DNA of 42,997 nucleotides, taken from contig JAWXVE010000010.1 in NCBI GenBank assembly GCA_044425575.1, positions 1 to 42,997 on the forward strand. Direction: 5' to 3'. A program made the translations under genes and the position numbers. The notes under the pieces are model-generated. The model saw nothing but the letters and a program-made list of their open reading frames with translations. It was not told where the DNA came from and made no database searches. This document shows, piece by piece, positions 29,386 through 37,373 of the stretch (within the stretch, counting starts at the first letter, position 1; each line of letters begins with the position of its first letter). This stretch comes from JAWXVE01 sp044425575 (GTDB lineage Bacteria; Bacillota; Clostridia; Lachnospirales; Lachnospiraceae).

Positions 29386-31341
29386 TTATTGTGCTTCTTC
29401 TACTTCTTTGCGAATTTCTCTGGTGCGAATTTCTTTGGAGATACTATGGATGAAATCACCTAGCAACATGCTGCCTTCATCACCTGCATAACGACTACGC
29501 ACTGATACAAGACCTTCCGTTTCTTCCTTTTCTCCCACCACCAGCATATAAGGTACTCTTGCTAATCTTGTTTCACGAATCTTCTTACCAATTTTCTCAG
29601 AACGATTATCAAGAGTTGTAAGAATACCATTTACCTTTAACGCTTCTTCTACTTTCCTTGCATAATCAATATATTTTTCAGAAATAGGAAGGACACGTAC
29701 TTGTTCTGGGCATAACCAAGTAGGGAACTTTCCTCGATACTTTTCAATTAACCAAGCTAATGTTCTTTCATAACAACCCATAGAAGTTCTATGAATAATA
29801 TACGGTCTTACTTTATCACCATTTTCATCTACGTAATACATATCGAATTGTTCTGCCAACACTGCATCCCACTGAATGGTAATCATGGTATCTTCTTTAC
29901 CATATACATTGCGAGCTTGTATATCTACTTTCGGACCATAGAATGCCGCTTCCCCTTCTTCCTCTGTAAATGGAACTTCTAATTCGATTAAAATATTACG
30001 AATGGCATCTTGTGTTTCATTCCAAATTTTTTCATCGCCAAAGTATTTGTCTTTTTTATTTGGATCCCATTTTGATAGACAATAGGTTACATCCTCGGAT
30101 ACACCTAGTGTATCCAAACAATATTTCGCCAAATCAAGACATCCTTTGAATTCTTCTACCATTTGATCAGGTCGTACAATTAAGTGACCTTCTGAAATGG
30201 TAAATTGGCGAACACGTGTTAACCCATGCATTTCTCCCGAATCTTCATTACGGAACAAGGTCGAAGTTTCTCCATAACGAATTGGCAAGTCTCGATAAGA
30301 TTTCTGACTAGCCTTAAATACATAATATTGGAAAGGACAAGTCATTGGTCGAAGAGCAAACACTTCTTTATCTGCTTCTTCATCGCCTAATACAAACATG
30401 CCATCCTTATAATGATCCCAATGTCCTGATATTTTATACAAATCACTTTTTGCCATCATCGGTGTCTTGGTTCTTACATAACCACGTCGTTCTTCTTCGT
30501 CCTCAATCCAACGTTGCATGGTTTGAATCATCTTAGCACCCTTTGGCATCAGAAGTGGCAATCCCTGTCCAATTACATTTACCGTAGTAAATAATTCCAT
30601 CTCGCGCCCTAGCTTATTATGGTCACGACTCTTAATCTCCTCTAAATACACAAGATATTCTGCAAGCTCCTCTTTCTTAAAGAATGCCGTTCCATAGATT
30701 CTAGAAAGCATTGCTTTATTAGAATCTCCACGCCAATAAGCACCTGATGCAGAGATTAATTTAAATGCCTTAATATTCTTGGTGCTCACCATATGTGGTC
30801 CTGCACATAAATCCACAAAATCACCTTGTTGATAGAAAGAAATAGCTGCATCCTCTGGAAGGTCCTGAATTAATTCAACCTTATAAGGTTCTCCTTTTTC
30901 TTCCATGAGCTCAATTGCTTCTTCTCTTGGAAGTTCAAAGCGTTGAATCTTATGGGCTTCTTTCATAATCTTCTTCATCTCGGCTTCTAACTTGTCTAAA
31001 TCTTCTCTAGAAAACGGTGCGTGTTCAAAATCATAGTAATACCCATTTTCAATAGATGGACCAATGGCAAGCTTTGCCTCTGGAAATACGCGTTTTACTG
31101 CCTGTGCCAGAATATGAGAAGTGGTATGACGCAATACATCTAAAGATGCCACATCGTTATTCGTAAGGATATTTAATTGACAATCTTCCGCTACTACTGT
31201 ACGCAAATCACAGATCTTGCCATTTACTTCTCCTGCCATGGTAGCACGACCTAATCCTTCACTAATATCTGTTGCAATTTCCATAATTGACATAGCTTGT
31301 TGGTACTCTTTAATCGAACCATCTTTTAATGTAATCTTCAT
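29386..31341 (-). CDS. thrS: threonyl-tRNA synthetase
   Basis: This 651-aa class II enzyme charges tRNA-Thr. Its domains in order are an N-terminal TGS (MKITLKDGSIKEYQQAM), the SAD editing domain (HTTSHILAQAVKRVF; HxxxH, and later CAGPHM), the catalytic core with the zinc Cys in MTCPFQYYVF, motif 2 around RNEDSGEMHGLTRVRQF, the motif 3 region HRTSMGCYERTLAWL, and the C-terminal anticodon-binding domain (VRVLPISEKY). Length is normal. AGAGGAAG precedes the ATG. No T-box leader is visible: only 134 bases, mostly tandem repeats, separate it from the regulator gene upstream. It may be transcribed from further up or from a promoter I cannot see. Confidence 0.97.
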   Translation of the reverse strand: MKITLKDGSIKEYQQAMSIMEIATDISEGLGRATMAGEVNGKICDLRTVVAEDCQLNILTNNDVASLDVLRHTTSHILAQAVKRVFPEAKLAIGPSIENGYYYDFEHAPFSREDLDKLEAEMKKIMKEAHKIQRFELPREEAIELMEEKGEPYKVELIQDLPEDAAISFYQQGDFVDLCAGPHMVSTKNIKAFKLISASGAYWRGDSNKAMLSRIYGTAFFKKEELAEYLVYLEEIKSRDHNKLGREMELFTTVNVIGQGLPLLMPKGAKMIQTMQRWIEDEEERRGYVRTKTPMMAKSDLYKISGHWDHYKDGMFVLGDEEADKEVFALRPMTCPFQYYVFKASQKSYRDLPIRYGETSTLFRNEDSGEMHGLTRVRQFTISEGHLIVRPDQMVEEFKGCLDLAKYCLDTLGVSEDVTYCLSKWDPNKKDKYFGDEKIWNETQDAIRNILIELEVPFTEEEGEAAFYGPKVDIQARNVYGKEDTMITIQWDAVLAEQFDMYYVDENGDKVRPYIIHRTSMGCYERTLAWLIEKYRGKFPTWLCPEQVRVLPISEKYIDYARKVEEALKVNGILTTLDNRSEKIGKKIRETRLARVPYMLVVGEKEETEGLVSVRSRYAGDEGSMLLGDFIHSISKEIRTREIRKEVEEAQ

Positions 31342-31418
31342 GACAAACTTCCTCTCATCTATCTCTACTTAACTTCCTACTCTACTTACTTCTATCTCCA
31401 CTTAACTTCTTACTCTTC

Positions 31419-31482
31419 TTACTCTACTTACTTCTTACTCTACTTACTTCTTACTCTACTTACTTCTTACTCTACTTACTTC
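31419..31482. repeat. four perfect 16-bp tandem repeats
   Basis: The unit TTACTCTACTTACTTC occurs four times without error, with decayed copies leftward to about 31369. The array covers the regulator stop codon (31476-31478) and most of the gap before thrS. There are no spacers, so it is not a CRISPR. Confidence 0.92.
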
Positions 31483-32264
31483 TTGCCCAATATCTTATTC
31501 CGGTATTCATTGGCAGAAATGCCCATTTTTCTCTTAAAGACTCTCGAGAAATGTGCCATGTCTAAGAATCCCACTTCATCTGCAATGTCACCAATGCGTA
31601 AAGACGGATTTTTTAATAATTCCTTTGCATGGTCAATACGTACTCCATTTAAAATCTCTGGGAAATTCTGACCTGTATGGCGATTTAATAGCTTGCTTAA
31701 ATGCCATTGGCTTACGTATGTTTCCTCTGCAACGTCTGCAAGCTTTAACTTTTCCTTATAATGCGCTTCAATATATTGAATGGCATTCTTTACAATGAAG
31801 CTAGAGGTGGTAGGATCAGCGCCTTCTTCCGTCCCATTCCCTTCTTCGTTCTTCTTGTCTTTTGCATGTTCTTGTGTAGAAATACCTGATTCTTTTAAAT
31901 ATCCTACCATAGTTTGCACTGCTTCTTGTAACTCATCCATTTTCGATGGCTTTAATAGAAACCGTGTAACACCTAAACGAATGGCTTCTTGGGCATAATC
32001 AAAATCTCGATATCCCGTTAAAATAGTAATCTGTACGTGGGGAAATTGACTTTTGATTGCTGCTATCATCTTAAGTCCATCCATGCCTGGCATAGATATA
32101 TCAGATATAATTAATTGTGGTTCCTTTTCTTTAATTAATTCAAGAGCTTCTATTCCGCTATGGGCAGTTGCTACCACTTGGCAACCATACGTTTCCCATT
32201 TAATACTCTTACGCAACCCTTCCACAATAATGGGTTCATCATCTACAATTAGTACTCTATACAT
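31476..32264 (-). CDS. YesN-type response regulator (receiver + AraC)
   Basis: This 262-aa regulator starts at the ATG at 32264 (MYRVLIVDDEP); AGAAGG is upstream, and the TTG at 32270 is less likely. The receiver has VDDEP, the phospho-acceptor Asp in IISDISMPGMDG, and LLKPSKMDEL. After an acidic linker (EEGNGTEEG), the AraC-type DNA-binding domain occupies the last ~100 residues (VSQWHLSKLLNRHTGQNF, then AHFSRVFKRKMGIS). It belongs with the YesM-type kinase at 34091 and presumably controls the sugar-binding protein gene between them. Its last codons lie in the 16-bp repeat array. Confidence 0.92.
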   Translation of the reverse strand: MYRVLIVDDEPIIVEGLRKSIKWETYGCQVVATAHSGIEALELIKEKEPQLIISDISMPGMDGLKMIAAIKSQFPHVQITILTGYRDFDYAQEAIRLGVTRFLLKPSKMDELQEAVQTMVGYLKESGISTQEHAKDKKNEEGNGTEEGADPTTSSFIVKNAIQYIEAHYKEKLKLADVAEETYVSQWHLSKLLNRHTGQNFPEILNGVRIDHAKELLKNPSLRIGDIADEVGFLDMAHFSRVFKRKMGISANEYRNKILGKK

Positions 32265-32351
32265 TATCAACCTTCTATCTTCTGTGCAATTTCTGACTTA
32301 TACTAGCACATTATAACACAAATAAAACTGCAAGAAAAGATGATAGTGGCA

Positions 32352-32591
32352 TTAGCCTTTAATGGCACCTGCAATCATTCCTTTCATAGCAGAATCCTGA
32401 AACATTTCAAGATAGTTGCCATACCATGGATCTAAATATTGTGTAGCACTCGTTCCCAATCTTTCAATTTCCTGAAAGCTGTTCATAATATTTTGTACAA
32501 ATGGGTAATACAAAAAAACCGCCAAAAAACTAAACGCAGGTAACAAAAAAACAAGTATGGGCTTTTTATTTTTGTAAATATTTGAACTCAT
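32352..32591 (-). pseudogene. fusion scar of two sugar ABC permease genes
   Basis: This 79-aa frame starts like a MalF-type sugar permease: MSSNIYKNKKPILVFLL, then FLAVFLYYPFVQNIMNSF. After about 65 residues it jumps to MKGMIAGAIKG, the usual C-terminal end of the partner MalG-type permease. A normal pair would be about 290 and 280 residues, with five or six membrane segments and an EAA loop each; none of that remains. A single in-frame deletion of about 1.6 kb would make this. The transporter is therefore dead unless other permeases serve the binding protein. Confidence 0.8.
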
Positions 32592-32617
32592 GACTACACC
32601 TTCTTTTCAATAAATTA

Positions 32618-32645
32618 AGCCAGAGACAGCACTTCATCTCTGGCT
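32618..32645 (-). terminator. stem-loop after the binding-protein gene
   Basis: AGCCAGAGA pairs perfectly with TCTCTGGCT around a ten-base loop, 14 bases after the binding-protein stop. No T run follows. Such hairpins often trim or stabilise binding-protein mRNA relative to downstream permease mRNA. Confidence 0.6.
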
Positions 32646-32659
32646 CTACTCTATTGTAA

Positions 32660-33988
32660 TTATTCGTCTTTCATTAAATCCAGTACATCTTGTACCCCCG
32701 TGGTAATCTCTTTTTCTCCCGTAACCATATAAGGTATGTCGGCGAATATTTGTGCTCTCGCTTCGGTAGGCATGGAATCTTGCACTGCACCAGAAACCCC
32801 AGTTGCACCATCCGTCATAGCAATAGCATCTAATGCCAAGGAAGATAATTCCACATCAGTACTACTAACTGGATTAGCAAGGGCTGTTAATGTATAAGAT
32901 GCAAATACAGAAACCACTTCATCTGAAGTCATATAAGATACAAAGTCAACAGCTGCTGCTTGTTTATCAGGGTCTTCCCATGCCTTTCTTGTAATGTACC
33001 ATCCGGAAGATAATCCTCCAATCATGTCCGTAGCCGCACGTTCTCCTTGACCAGGAACGTATGTTACCGTAAAATCTTCTATATTTTCTGCATAATCTTC
33101 AATATGTCCTGTCTTCCACGAACCATCAATTAAAAATGCTGCCTTTCCATCAATAAACATTTGTACCGTCTCATCGTCGGTAGCCGATAAAGTATTGGCT
33201 GGGAAATAACCTTGTTCATACAATCCCTTAATGTCTGCCACTCCATCAATCCAAGCCAAACCATTCACATCATCAATAGCAGTTGGAACAGTTGCATGAG
33301 TTTCTGCCGATAAATGATTGTATATGGCAAATTCAAACCAATAGTGAGGAACATTCCCCAGTGCTGCTGCAATTGGAATATATCCCGCATCTGCAATAGT
33401 TTCACAGTCTAAGAGAAATTGTTCCCATGTATAATCTGCTCCAGGCACTTCAACGCCCGCCGCCTGAAGTACTGTTTCATTCACAAATAGTCCTTCCCAG
33501 TATCCATTCACCGGAATTGCATATTGAACACCATCTACTGGTGATGCTGCCACAAATTCCATATTCATATTAGTTGCATAATCTGGATATACAGACTGAA
33601 TTTCTTCTATACTAACGACTTTCCCTGCTGATATAAAGGAATCCGCGTCACTTCCATTAAAATAAAATAATACATCTGGTTCTGCACCTACTTCAAAATC
33701 ATTATTCACACGTGTCTTAAACAGCTCATCTGCTGTTCCTGAGGAGTCAGATACTTGATTGCCTGTTGTAGCTTCCCAAGCTTCGTACGCATCAATATAA
33801 TTCTGCGCATTACTATCATTGCCTGCAAATGTTGATGTTACATTTAACGTAACTGCATCTTCTCTCTCTGATACTTCTATGGTGTCCTCTTGGCTGGTTC
33901 CTGCTTCTGTGGAGCTTCCTGTGTCTCCACATGCCACTGACCATAGTCCCATGGAAACCATAAGCAATATCGCTAATGTTTTCTTCAT
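32660..33988 (-). CDS. carbohydrate ABC transporter substrate-binding lipoprotein
   Basis: This 442-aa extracellular lipoprotein has the signal MKKTLAILLMVSMGLWSVAC with a lipobox and a Ser/Thr/Glu-rich linker. It matches family 1 (UgpB/MalE-like) binding proteins: EVGAEPDVLFYF, SAGKVVSIEEI, YAIPVNGYWEGLFVNETVLQAAG, then FIDGKAAFLIDGSW and WYITRKAWEDPDKQAA. GGGAGGAAAAG precedes the ATG. The sugar is unknown. It lies between the YesM-type kinase and the permease scar, so it may now act only as a sensor partner or feed another transporter. Confidence 0.92.
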   Translation of the reverse strand: MKKTLAILLMVSMGLWSVACGDTGSSTEAGTSQEDTIEVSEREDAVTLNVTSTFAGNDSNAQNYIDAYEAWEATTGNQVSDSSGTADELFKTRVNNDFEVGAEPDVLFYFNGSDADSFISAGKVVSIEEIQSVYPDYATNMNMEFVAASPVDGVQYAIPVNGYWEGLFVNETVLQAAGVEVPGADYTWEQFLLDCETIADAGYIPIAAALGNVPHYWFEFAIYNHLSAETHATVPTAIDDVNGLAWIDGVADIKGLYEQGYFPANTLSATDDETVQMFIDGKAAFLIDGSWKTGHIEDYAENIEDFTVTYVPGQGERAATDMIGGLSSGWYITRKAWEDPDKQAAAVDFVSYMTSDEVVSVFASYTLTALANPVSSTDVELSSLALDAIAMTDGATGVSGAVQDSMPTEARAQIFADIPYMVTGEKEITTGVQDVLDLMKDE

Positions 33989-34090
33989 ATCTTTTCCTCC
34001 CGAGTGCTCCTCCTACTCCTATTTATCATATAACAGTTTCGGTTTAATCGTAATTGTTAGTATTGCCTTTTCTTGTCTGATGTTGTACAG

Positions 34091-35875
34091 CTATGTGTCA
34101 ATTTTCACAACAATGGTACTTACTGTATGATTTTCTTCATCACTTTGAATAGTAAGATTATAAGTTTCCCCATAAATAATCTTCAAGCGACTGTTAACAT
34201 TCCGAATTCCTATGCTTGTCTGTGGTTGTTTTTGGTCATTTCCATCATCTGACAACAAAATCTGAATCTTTTGCTTATCTTCTTCTGTCAACGTTCCGTT
34301 ATCCCTAATCTGAATATACATCCTATTTTCTATGGCATATATTTTCAGTTCAATGGTAGCTAGTCTTTGAATATTCATCCCATGCTCTACTGCATTTTCA
34401 ATAATTGGCTGAATAATCAATTTTGGTACTTTATATTGGTACAAACTCTGGTCAATATCTTTGGTTACTTTTAACTTCTTACCAAATCGCTGTGCAATAA
34501 TAAACAAGTACGCTTCCACATAATTTAATTCTTCCACTAGAGGAATTAATCGTTCTCCCGTACGATTTGTTGTAGCCTCTAACATAACAGATAAGGATTC
34601 TATCATCTCACTTACTTTGTAATTATCTGACATCCTAGCTTCCCAATTAATAATCTCTAAGGTATTATTAAGAAAATGTGGATTAATTTGTGATTGCAGT
34701 GCACTGATTTTCGCATCTTTTAATGCTAATTCTTCTAAATAACGTTCCTCAAATTGTTTCTGTAGCTTTCTAGACATTTTATTAAATGCGATAGCTAAAT
34801 ACTTGAATTCTTGACGATAAATATCTTCTTCAATCTGATATCCATATTCTTCTTCTTCGATTTTACCCACCGCTTTTACTAAGGTGTGAACTGGCTTCGT
34901 AACAAAATGAAGGAAGAAATAGAAAATCATTGTAATCAGGGGCAGCATTAGCATAAACCATACGAATAAAATAATGTCAATAGCACCCTTTGCACTAATA
35001 AAAATATCAGGGTCTAGTGTTATTAAATAATCAATCCTTTGACCTTCTACGTAATCCGTTCGCATATAATATAGTTCATTATCACTCTTCACATATTCGC
35101 TCTTGGAGCCATCTGTATCCAACAATGCTTCCATTCGTTCATCATCTTGGCTTCCCATAACATGTTCTTTGTTCACGTAAATAATACAATCTTGATAATT
35201 CCAAATCTCTGTTACACTTCCAAAAATAGCCTCTTCATTAATATCCATTACAATGGCCGCATACTCTTGAAACCCATCTTGTGCATCCACCATATTTCGT
35301 ATCATATAAAGGCACCCATTCTCCACTACGAATTTAGTAGTCGTTCCAAGAGTATCTAATTCCTCTTGAATCCCTTCATATGCATATGTTTCAAATTGTA
35401 TAATACTGTTCATGTAATTAGCGTTGTTTGAATTATAGTAAGTATAATGGAGTACGCTTGGATTATCGTAATAATAAATAATGGTACTAATAAAGTTCTC
35501 ATTATAACGATATTGTTGGTGCAAGAAATCAGTTGTTAATGTATAGCGTTCTAAATTGTTACCTGTTACTTGATAGTCTCTGTATGCTTCCTTTATATTT
35601 AATAAATATGAAGCATTTCTAGACGAGGCAATACTATCTTGAATATTCATATGACTAATATCAATTGCCTTATCCACAGATATTTCAACAGTTTGTTCAA
35701 TCTGCTGATTAATATTAGACGATGTGACAAACAATGTAATGACTGTAGTGCATAAAAGGGGAATCAACCAACATAAGAAAAGTGCTAACAACATCTTCCA
35801 CCTAAGGGGCATTTCTGCCATAACAATATGTTTCACTTTACTCTTCACCTTACTCTTTACATCATTTGACTGCAC
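34091..35875 (-). CDS. YesM-type sensor histidine kinase
   Basis: This 594-aa kinase starts at a GTG at 35875 with GGAGGTGAAAAA before it. It has a membrane segment at about 28-50, an extracellular sensor region of ~240 residues, a second membrane segment (about 298-322, FVWFMLMLPLITMIFYFF), a HAMP domain, then the His_kinase motif QINPHFLNNTLEIINWEA and an ATPase domain (IIQPIIENAVEHGM, IGIRNVNSRLKIIYG). By family it senses extracellular sugar, often through a binding protein, and phosphorylates a YesN-type regulator; that regulator is at 31476. The repeated KSKVK near the N-terminus is basic. Confidence 0.92.
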   Translation of the reverse strand: MQSNDVKSKVKSKVKHIVMAEMPLRWKMLLALFLCWLIPLLCTTVITLFVTSSNINQQIEQTVEISVDKAIDISHMNIQDSIASSRNASYLLNIKEAYRDYQVTGNNLERYTLTTDFLHQQYRYNENFISTIIYYYDNPSVLHYTYYNSNNANYMNSIIQFETYAYEGIQEELDTLGTTTKFVVENGCLYMIRNMVDAQDGFQEYAAIVMDINEEAIFGSVTEIWNYQDCIIYVNKEHVMGSQDDERMEALLDTDGSKSEYVKSDNELYYMRTDYVEGQRIDYLITLDPDIFISAKGAIDIILFVWFMLMLPLITMIFYFFLHFVTKPVHTLVKAVGKIEEEEYGYQIEEDIYRQEFKYLAIAFNKMSRKLQKQFEERYLEELALKDAKISALQSQINPHFLNNTLEIINWEARMSDNYKVSEMIESLSVMLEATTNRTGERLIPLVEELNYVEAYLFIIAQRFGKKLKVTKDIDQSLYQYKVPKLIIQPIIENAVEHGMNIQRLATIELKIYAIENRMYIQIRDNGTLTEEDKQKIQILLSDDGNDQKQPQTSIGIRNVNSRLKIIYGETYNLTIQSDEENHTVSTIVVKIDT

Positions 35876-35906
35876 TTTTTCACCTCCTTATCCCTCTATA
35901 ATACAA

Positions 35907-35933
35907 GAAAGGATTGCCATAAGCAATCCTTTC
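35907..35933 (-). terminator. terminator of the phosphorylase-mutase operon
   Basis: A perfect 11-base stem GAAAGGATTGC / GCAATCCTTTC with a five-base loop lies 15 bases after the mutase stop, followed by TTGTATT on the minus strand. Confidence 0.75.
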
Positions 35934-35947
35934 CTAAGTCTTTTCTA

Positions 35948-37360
35948 TTAAATATCAAAAAATGTTTCAAATAAGTCACAGATATTTTTGGCATCTGCTT
36001 CCTCTGGCATTTCACAAGCAATTCTTAAAAGTGGCTCTGTTCCTGAAAATCTTGCAACTACCCAACCATCATTTTCAAAATATACTTTGCAGCCATCTAA
36101 GTAGGATACCTTGTCAATTGTGCATGGCAATTCAGGTAATAACTTGTCTTCGAGCAATTCTTTAACAATGCGGTCTTTCTTTGCCTGAGTGAACTTGTAA
36201 TCACGTTCTTCAGTAAAGATTGTGCCATTTTCAGCTTCAATTTCTGCAACAATCTCTGACAACTTCTTTCCTGTTATTGCAATCATTTCTACAAGAAGTG
36301 ATGCTGCATAAATCCCATCTTTCCCTTTAATGTGACCACGCACGGTGAGTCCACCTGAAGATTCACCACCAATTACTGCATCTGCCGCATTCATCTTAGC
36401 CGAAATGTGCTTGAAACCAACTGGTACTTCATAGCACTCTTGCCCAAATGATCTTGCAATTTTATCTAACATATGAGTCGTACAAAGGTTGCGAACTACT
36501 GGACCTTCCCATCCTTTATATTTTACAAGGTAGTAATAGAGAAGTACTAAAATATCATTGGCGTGTAGGTATCTTCCTGTATCATCAATTACACCAAGTC
36601 GGTCGCCATCTCCATCTGTTGCAATTCCAATATCACAACCATGGTCAATTACGTGTGTCTGTAACTTTCTCAAAGTACTCACACTTGGAGCTGGCATTCT
36701 GCCTCCGAATAATGTATCGTGACTATCATTAATGGTTTCCACTTGGCATCTAGCTGTAAGGAGAATTGTCTTAAGAGAAGTTTCGCTTACTCCATACATA
36801 GGGTCAAATGCAACTTTTAGCTCTGCGTCGCGTATTGCTTTCATGTCAATGGCATCAATAATATTATCAATGTAACTATTTTCCGGATAAATTTCTTCGA
36901 TTAAACCTTGTTCAAGGGCAACATCATATGGCATCTCTTCCGCTGGAATATCTGTTACATTGGCAATATATTCTTCAATATCGATGGTTTGTTGCTCATC
37001 TGCATCTCTTCCACCTTTTGTAAATACCTTTACCCCATTGTATAGAGCTGGGTTATGACTTGCTGTAATCATCATGCCATAATCCATATCATGTACCATA
37101 ACATAGTACATAACAAGTGGGGTTGGTGCTGATTTATTAATCAAGTAAGACTTAATGCCACATGCAGCAAATACTTGTGCTGTCCATTGCATGGCTTCTT
37201 TTGATAAAAATCGTTTGTCGTATCCAATTACAATCCCACTCTTTTCCACACCTTCTGCTTTGATTTTGTCTACCATAGCACGTGCTAGAATCTGTACATT
37301 TTCTTTTGTAAATTCATCTCCAATAATTGCTCTCCAACCACCTGTACCAAACTTAACCAT
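35948..37360 (-). CDS. phosphohexomutase (PGM/PMM family)
   Basis: This 470-aa alpha-D-phosphohexomutase has the four loops of the family: the phosphoserine loop ITASHNPALYNG, the metal loop ATDGDGDRLGVID, the sugar-binding loop GGESSGGL, and the phosphate-binding loop RFSGTEPLLRI. Its N-terminus MVKFGTGGWRAIIGDEF is of the PGM/PMM rather than the GlmM type. The start has AAGGAG six to seven bases before it. It follows the GH94 gene by 13 bases. As that enzyme looks like a chitobiose phosphorylase, the likely job is to turn its sugar 1-phosphate (GlcNAc-1-P) into the 6-phosphate; glucose- or mannose-phosphate specificity cannot be excluded. Confidence 0.9.
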   Translation of the reverse strand: MVKFGTGGWRAIIGDEFTKENVQILARAMVDKIKAEGVEKSGIVIGYDKRFLSKEAMQWTAQVFAACGIKSYLINKSAPTPLVMYYVMVHDMDYGMMITASHNPALYNGVKVFTKGGRDADEQQTIDIEEYIANVTDIPAEEMPYDVALEQGLIEEIYPENSYIDNIIDAIDMKAIRDAELKVAFDPMYGVSETSLKTILLTARCQVETINDSHDTLFGGRMPAPSVSTLRKLQTHVIDHGCDIGIATDGDGDRLGVIDDTGRYLHANDILVLLYYYLVKYKGWEGPVVRNLCTTHMLDKIARSFGQECYEVPVGFKHISAKMNAADAVIGGESSGGLTVRGHIKGKDGIYAASLLVEMIAITGKKLSEIVAEIEAENGTIFTEERDYKFTQAKKDRIVKELLEDKLLPELPCTIDKVSYLDGCKVYFENDGWVVARFSGTEPLLRIACEMPEEADAKNICDLFETFFDI

Positions 37361-37373
37361 TTTCTTCTCCTTA

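Noticed and set aside
31342..31475. T-box riboswitch before thrS
   Set aside because: The gap is only 134 bases of tandem repeats. No specifier loop, T-box sequence or terminator/antiterminator is visible.
31369..31482. CRISPR array
   Set aside because: The 16-bp units are directly adjacent with no spacers and no cas genes nearby.
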